64,000 bases of DNA, from assembly GCA_949775045.1 (NCBI GenBank), contig OX459095.1:21356811-21420810 (forward strand), given 5' to 3'. The stretch is from Metridium senile (Eukaryota > Cnidaria > Anthozoa > Actiniaria > Metridiidae). A program made the position numbers and the translations under genes. Shown here piece by piece: positions 62,001 through 64,000 of this stretch. Numbering within the stretch: the first letter of the stretch is position 1; each line of letters opens with the position of its first letter. A model generated the notes under the pieces. The model was given only the letters and a program-made list of their open reading frames with translations. It did not search any database and was not told the DNA's origin.

Positions 62001-64000
62001 AGAAAACACGAGAAGAGGTTGAAGCTATTCTTTTGAAATTCGCCAGCTACTTTCCTTCTCTTGATTCATGTGAATCTCCCTGGAATAAGTTAGCCTCAGA
62101 AGTTTACCGTCAAATGGAAAGAAGAAAGAGTCGTCTTTTACCTGTCATAAGACACACAGAGCAAAACCAGGACACACTTGTAATTGAGTGGCTTCCTCCT
62201 ACCGGAGATGGGCGTGAGAAAGCACTATTTGATAATCTGTCAGGTAAAGCAAGTGAAGTTACGAAAGAAAGGCATTCAGAGGAAGTGAAGAAAAAGGAAA
62301 ACAAGAATTTTGCATTGCTAGAAACTCTTCGTGCCGTAGGAGTTAATTTGGTCTTCATGCCTACCAACATATACACGTGTTTTGAAAAATCCGATGTCCC
62401 TGTAAGCGTTGTGTCCCCTCTGGAAGTGATCGATTTCTTTGCCACATACCATTCCCAAGATCGCCTATGCAAAGTCAGTGATCTTCCACGGCCAATTCAT
62501 GAAACCCCTTTCAAGGTAGTAGCCAACTTGCTTAAAGTTCTTTGTTATTGTAAGCAGGACGAAATCTTTTATCAGCGTCTGAATGGCCTCCCCCTTCTAT
62601 TAACTGAGGATGGCAACCTACGAGTTTTTGACAAGTATCAGACAGTATTTCGAAGTGACTACAGTCAATTGGTGCCTAAATCATGTTCACTATTTCTCCA
62701 TCATCAACTGCTTGATAGCATATTTGCTTCGGAAACTAATTCAGCGAAGACCCACGTTTTTAAAGTGTTCGACATTACAGCATTTGCACATCTTCTGCCG
62801 AAAGAGCTTCATGAAGCAACTTATAAATCTACCTACATAGAGTGGTTTCCATTGAAACAGACTGCGGAGATGCCAACAAGGGAATGGATTTGCCGTGTAT
62901 GGGAGTTTCTATCACTGTCTATAAGAAAACTGATCAAAGATTATGAATTCGAAAGCCGTATATTTTATTATGATGTAAGAAAGAAGAATGTAAAGGAGGA
63001 TGAAAAAGGTATCATACTAAACGCTCTTCAGCCCGTCATGAATTGGTGCCTTCTTCCTGCTTTTGAAGCTTTGCCTGATAAGCACCCAGATCATTGTAAG
63101 AATTTCCTGGTGCCCTTAACACTAGCTCACTCACTGATCAGCTATAGTGGTTCATCTCTAATGTATGATGTGGAAGGTGTGCTTAAAAAGCTGTCCCTCC
63201 CGGAGATCAATAGCTTGTATCTCAACTCACCCTATTCTGTAACCTTAGAGCGACTGGTTTGTAATCTAGAGGATCCAACATCCATTTTAAAGGTTCTTAT
63301 GTATAAACTGAACCTTGATGCTTCATCGTTCGAAGGCATTCTAAGCGATTATGATTGTTTAAAGGTCTTGCAATATTTCGATAACCACTTAGAACGTGTA
63401 GATGAAGATGTGAAACCTTCCTTGAAGAAGCTCCCATTCTATGTCACCATACACGGCCGCCAAACCAGTATCGAGAATAAGAAGACTTTTCTTCTGTCAA
63501 GAACAATCCCTGAAGATGGCATCGACCTGTGGGACCAATTATCAGTTGTCTTTCTAAAGGAAATGGGCTCCTTAAAAAAGCTTTACGAAAATCTAGGCTG
63601 TAATACGAAAGATGAAGTTGAAGTCTATTGTGAGCAGATTTTCAAACGATTTGGAGAAATGAATGACGAAGCCAGGCTGCAGCACTTAGAGTTCATTCGA
63701 AAGTTATTTATCGAATTGGACCAAGGGCGTACGTTCTCAGACGCAAAGACAAATGAGCAAGAGGAAAGAAGAAAGAAGAAAAAGGAAACGCTATGCCAAG
63801 CTCTCGTGATGCTTAAATTTCTTCCAGATGAAATTGGCAGGTTAAAGCCAGCATCTTCGTTTTGTGATCCTTCCAATAAGGTTTTCAAAGTAATGTTTGA
63901 GAGGCAGCCAGAAATGTTCCCAAGACATCCATTTTGTGAAGAAGAATGGCTTACATTTCTGCGACACATTGGTCTTACCCATGAAGTAAGCAATGAGCAG
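44020..64000 (+). CDS. Giant sacsin-like protein, interrupted by a BEL/Pao insertion, 3' truncated
   Basis: Exons 44020-44114, 44641-44751, 45119-45266, 46547-47730 continuing at 53933-54296 (same exon, split by the retrotransposon), 54949-58239, and 58674 to beyond the window. Phases agree throughout. The part seen codes for about 3,500 residues. Three sacsin modules each begin with an HSP90-like ATPase fold: N-box ELIQNAEDAGA (44641), ELIQNADDAGA (about 57204) and ELLQNADDAKA (about 60787). Each is followed by a glycine motif (VGRFGLGFKSVFHMT, IGRFGLGFNSVYNLTD, YGVGFNAVYHLTD). A conserved Arg- and Gly-containing FRFP segment (EGTLFRFPF, DGTLFRLPL, EGTVFRFPL) also recurs. Vertebrate sacsin is a chaperone-like protein of mitochondria and the cytoskeleton; the function here is inferred. 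As assembled, the allele is broken: the frame meets a stop (TGA at 47740-47742) in the LTR. No UBL, DnaJ or HEPN domain is in view. Confidence 0.9.
44776..44945 (+). mobile_element. tRNA-derived SINE-like element
   Basis: TGGCCTAGCGGTAAGAGCGC matches an RNA polymerase III A box and GGTTCGAGACC matches a B box, about 40 bases apart, as in tRNA. The expected cloverleaf is imperfect and no clean anticodon arm forms. The tail (CCACGAGGGTTTTTCACCGC to about 44945) is unlike tRNA. It lies in a sacsin-like gene intron. Confidence 0.65.
45297..45597. mobile_element. About 300-bp MITE (ACCTATTTCAAAAATCG termini)
   Basis: Left GACCTATTTCAAAAATCGT, right ACGATTTTTGAAATAGGTGT. Subterminal CACTCTGAAGCCTGCAAAGG and CCTTTGCAGGCTTCAGAGTG are perfect complements. 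Same family as 17271-17568. It lies in a sacsin-like gene intron. Confidence 0.85.
46258..46432. mobile_element. About 175-bp foldback in sacsin-like intron
   Basis: TATCTTATTAACC, then GGGCCGTAC and GAAGTTATGGA(A)CC at the left face GG(T)CCATAACTTCCCGTACG and GGTTAATAAGATA at the right. The centre contains ATCGCGCTACGCGCTCTGGC. A poly-G run follows at about 46465-46485. Confidence 0.75.
47726..47730 (+). repeat. Target-site duplication CCAAT (left)
   Basis: CCAAT directly precedes the left LTR and is repeated at 53928-53932, directly after the right LTR. This 5-bp duplication is the expected footprint of BEL/Pao integration. Confidence 0.95.
47731..47928 (-). repeat. 3' LTR (198 bp)
   Basis: On the plus strand it starts TGTTTGGTCTGACGC and ends GGGCTCTAACA. 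By eye it is identical to the copy at 53730-53927. The gag-pol stop codon (47865-47867) lies inside it. Confidence 0.97.
47865..53594 (-). CDS. BEL/Pao gag-pol polyprotein, 1909 aa
   Basis: Single uninterrupted polyprotein. A SAP-like helix-extension-helix is at about 14-52 (MSVEQLRKLLREKGLSTQGK). A DUF1759-type Gag follows at about 220-370 (LPTYNGDLLKFQNFWDQFEA). Cys/His-rich zinc knuckles lie at about 448-508 (CTLCKSNHDLAEC, CFNCLKPSH). The aspartic protease has LLDSGS at about 558-563. Reverse transcriptase has ADVEKMFLQI and the YVDD active site, with an RNase H region after it. The integrase has an H2C2-type zinc finger (CVTCQKQK), a DDE core (GIDFAGP, WSDNAK, WWERMVRSVKE) and a C-terminal DUF5641-like domain (RVGDIVMISED). 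The start ATG at 53592-53594 follows a leader of about 135 bases after the 5' LTR. The last about 20 codons run into the 3' LTR, which fixes part of the LTR sequence. Reading frame and motifs look intact. Confidence 0.96.
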   Translation of the reverse strand: MAATEDELFVNSLEDDLLRMSVEQLRKLLREKGLSTQGKKKLLIKRLVKASELSNSIANNHKDKPSNNNKLAHASPPQDEGDRNSTTRTTTQQCLEEKYEQSKRRMKILKGDVEALSIDVFELSQSSNNKIKMQMRSQRLNECRFLCLDLREDFISTTVEEDDIETKLHGCKEILNEIDKAIDIAQEYIEKEICKSTAAESITSSSSKDTRQNLKLPKIELPTYNGDLLKFQNFWDQFEAAVHKNDDLPDIQKFTYLRSVLKGSALQTVEGFEVTGANYLPAVEALKHRYGRKRIIISSLIKSIINLEPTTSMSAHALRELHDTLKNRTRALEALGEQPMTHACILLPMFETKLPPRLLEKWELELADVSDEKIDLDMFFKFLNRQLVSKEAGERNQSTSSPNSEKIQHATVNYNTRGRSEKKPTHTRQERTTTASTLHVVCNTNPVCTLCKSNHDLAECKELSKRNISERWQIVKSNKLCFNCLKPSHNKHYSKICRQPKCSVANCGKHHHQLLHEQPTPTLSGFASTNVEKPMETLLPTAVAELSANGQTIQARVLLDSGSQRSYIRKNIAEAVGLKGPTESISVTTLGGNTSETKRLQRVKFSLSEVNNHSPDIAVTIEALAIPKICNQLGPVKLNLHDNIHLRNLNFADSYPRDSVEVDVLIGADFYYSFVTGNCIKGSSPNSPTAVESILGWILTGPVVGASKSTTSMFAVVENTEITRTLKRFWELEAIGIAKDECPRQSKEEQCAVEDFNRGLKFDGSNYEVQLPWKPNHADLTNNYQHALKRLEGVERKLHRDPVKAKTYSDAINQYVERGFAEEVHDKEKESKNIKYLPHHAVFRDDKATTKCRIVFDASAKDGQDVSLNDCILPGPALQPNLASVLIRFRTHKIGLLADVEKMFLQIKIARSDQDVHRYLWRDLNSDEEPRIYRMKRLTFGLNCSPFLAIATIHAHVTGYLDTFPRAARELLDNMYVDDCLTGAETEESALELKRELTTIMKAAGFNLTKWASNSQQVIDSTQSEQNESPSIVNLTTQAESTKALGVSWDLKSDCFRFVPPQAVLASCVSPTKRTVLSHAARVFDPLGLITPFTVRVKILFQELWRRGLDWDDPLENDIQKEWSAWQTELPKLADVTIARCFGEGIGRDSEVEIHGFGDASPKAYGAAVYIRITDEGGHITTQLVMSKSRVAPVKTVSLPRLELLAALVNARLVTYVAETLSVDSNHIVCYTDSMVALHWIRRNSALWKPFVANRVAEIQELCEPKCWKYCPTKDNPADLLTRGISCSEMAKSELWWKGPSWLSLCTEAPPPGLKDINQQMPEECDKERRAVHTHAAVVSKPSLDMTRYDSWLKVKRVTAYVQRAAHLFKTKNKPSQTEPTVDELNKAELQCIRWIQQETYQSEYTLLKTGSTIPNNSRILKLDPYFDKEDQLIKVGGRLQFAEIPENVKHPMILPHGHPVVERIVLDTHKHLLHAGPEAVLSSLRQKIWLTQGRREVKRIIRRCVTCQKQKVKACTQKMGPLPAERVTPSLPFTHIGIDFAGPLYIKEGSSTKKSYVCIFTCASSRMIHLELTVSLTTDEFLQAFARMTGRRGLCSTIWSDNAKTFKSASKQLKKLYDSTKVECRLPADMIDQDNIKAEMSARGIKWKFITERSPWRGGWWERMVRSVKEPLRKILGKALLTYSELNTLLIKIESVVNSRPLTAVSDDPRDPVPITPAHLTIGRPLQSIPEDLEDYQKDSSNKAIGRYLYLLRLLNQYWGRWQKEYLHQLNVRNKWFKEETPIRVGDIVMISEDNVSRVNWTLAKVEKVYTGKDKLIRTATVRTQRGVLNRPVQRLHKLEVETSSCQQQQKRDFSPNGGETCISPVQSCKPTDTLDVVPKPVGQSGEDVRARTSRYGRPLRAPQRYEH
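47929..47946 (-). other. Polypurine tract of the BEL/Pao element
   Basis: On the minus strand, GGGACAAAGTGGGGAAGA lies immediately upstream of the 3' LTR (TGTTAGAGCC). This is the position and composition expected for plus-strand priming. Confidence 0.85.
53709..53726 (-). other. tRNA primer-binding site (tRNA-Tyr-like)
   Basis: The minus strand after the 5' LTR reads TTA then TGGTCCTTCGAGCCGGAT. The complement ends CCGGCTCGAAGGACCA, which matches the 3' end of animal tRNA-Tyr as I know it. There is a three-base gap from the LTR. Confidence 0.75.
53730..53927 (-). repeat. 5' LTR (198 bp)
   Basis: Identical by eye to 47731-47928, with TG and CA termini. In the minus orientation it precedes the primer site and gag-pol. 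CCAAT follows directly on the plus strand (53928-53932). Confidence 0.97.
53928..53932 (+). repeat. Target-site duplication CCAAT (right)
   Basis: Second copy of the CCAAT at 47726-47730. Host coding sequence resumes at 53933 (GTC TGT CTG GCA) in the frame left at 47730. Confidence 0.95.
54347..54491. repeat. Foldback remnant in sacsin-like intron
   Basis: GTGACCACTGATAA and TTCGCATACTTTTGT at the left face ACGAAAGTATGCGAA and TTAGCGGTGGTCAC at the right. It lies in the 652-bp intron 54297-54948. The rest of that intron shows nothing recognisable. Confidence 0.7.

Overview
The window is eukaryotic, AT-rich, intron-rich animal DNA. It most resembles an anthozoan cnidarian (sea anemone or coral). 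That assignment is an inference. It rests on a PAN plus fibrinogen-like secreted protein of the kind known from coral skeletal organic matrix, a large sacsin-like protein, a BEL/Pao retrotransposon and many small foldback (MITE-like) elements. No prokaryotic features, CRISPR arrays or rRNA genes were seen.

Layout. 6-15977 (+): an SLCO/OATP organic anion transporter in ten recognised exons; its introns hold a pentanucleotide array and a 1.6-kb minisatellite of 48-bp units. 15978-18074: an intergenic cluster of MITEs. 18075-20375 (-): an intronless RING/B-box/coiled-coil/filamin/NHL TRIM protein. 21226-22662 (+): a four-exon gene for a 182-residue protein I do not recognise. 23413-32554 (-): a complete 15-exon PRIM2 gene (DNA primase large subunit), its introns full of foldback elements. 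33945-39259 (-): a five-exon secreted PAN/fibrinogen-like protein. 40706-43526 (+): exons of a THAP-domain protein. 44020 to the window end (+): a giant sacsin-like gene with at least three HSP90-like ATPase modules, truncated by the window edge.

Two things stand out. First, a BEL/Pao LTR retrotransposon (47731-53927, minus orientation) with identical 198-bp LTRs and a 5-bp target duplication (CCAAT) sits inside a coding exon of the sacsin-like gene. Taking out the element and one CCAAT leaves the host frame continuous, so this is a very recent, probably polymorphic, gene-disrupting insertion. Second, the THAP exons lie directly upstream of the sacsin exons, and the splice phase at the last THAP-side donor matches the first sacsin exon, but only through a second reading frame in the last THAP-side exon. 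This suggests a THAP-sacsin fusion broken by a one-base frameshift, or two adjacent genes.

The genes are unrelated in function (transport, ubiquitin ligation, replication, extracellular matrix, chaperone-like), as is usual for an animal genome. Exon boundaries come from splice-site consensus and phase, not from transcripts. The weakest boundary is the 5' end of SLCO exon 3.
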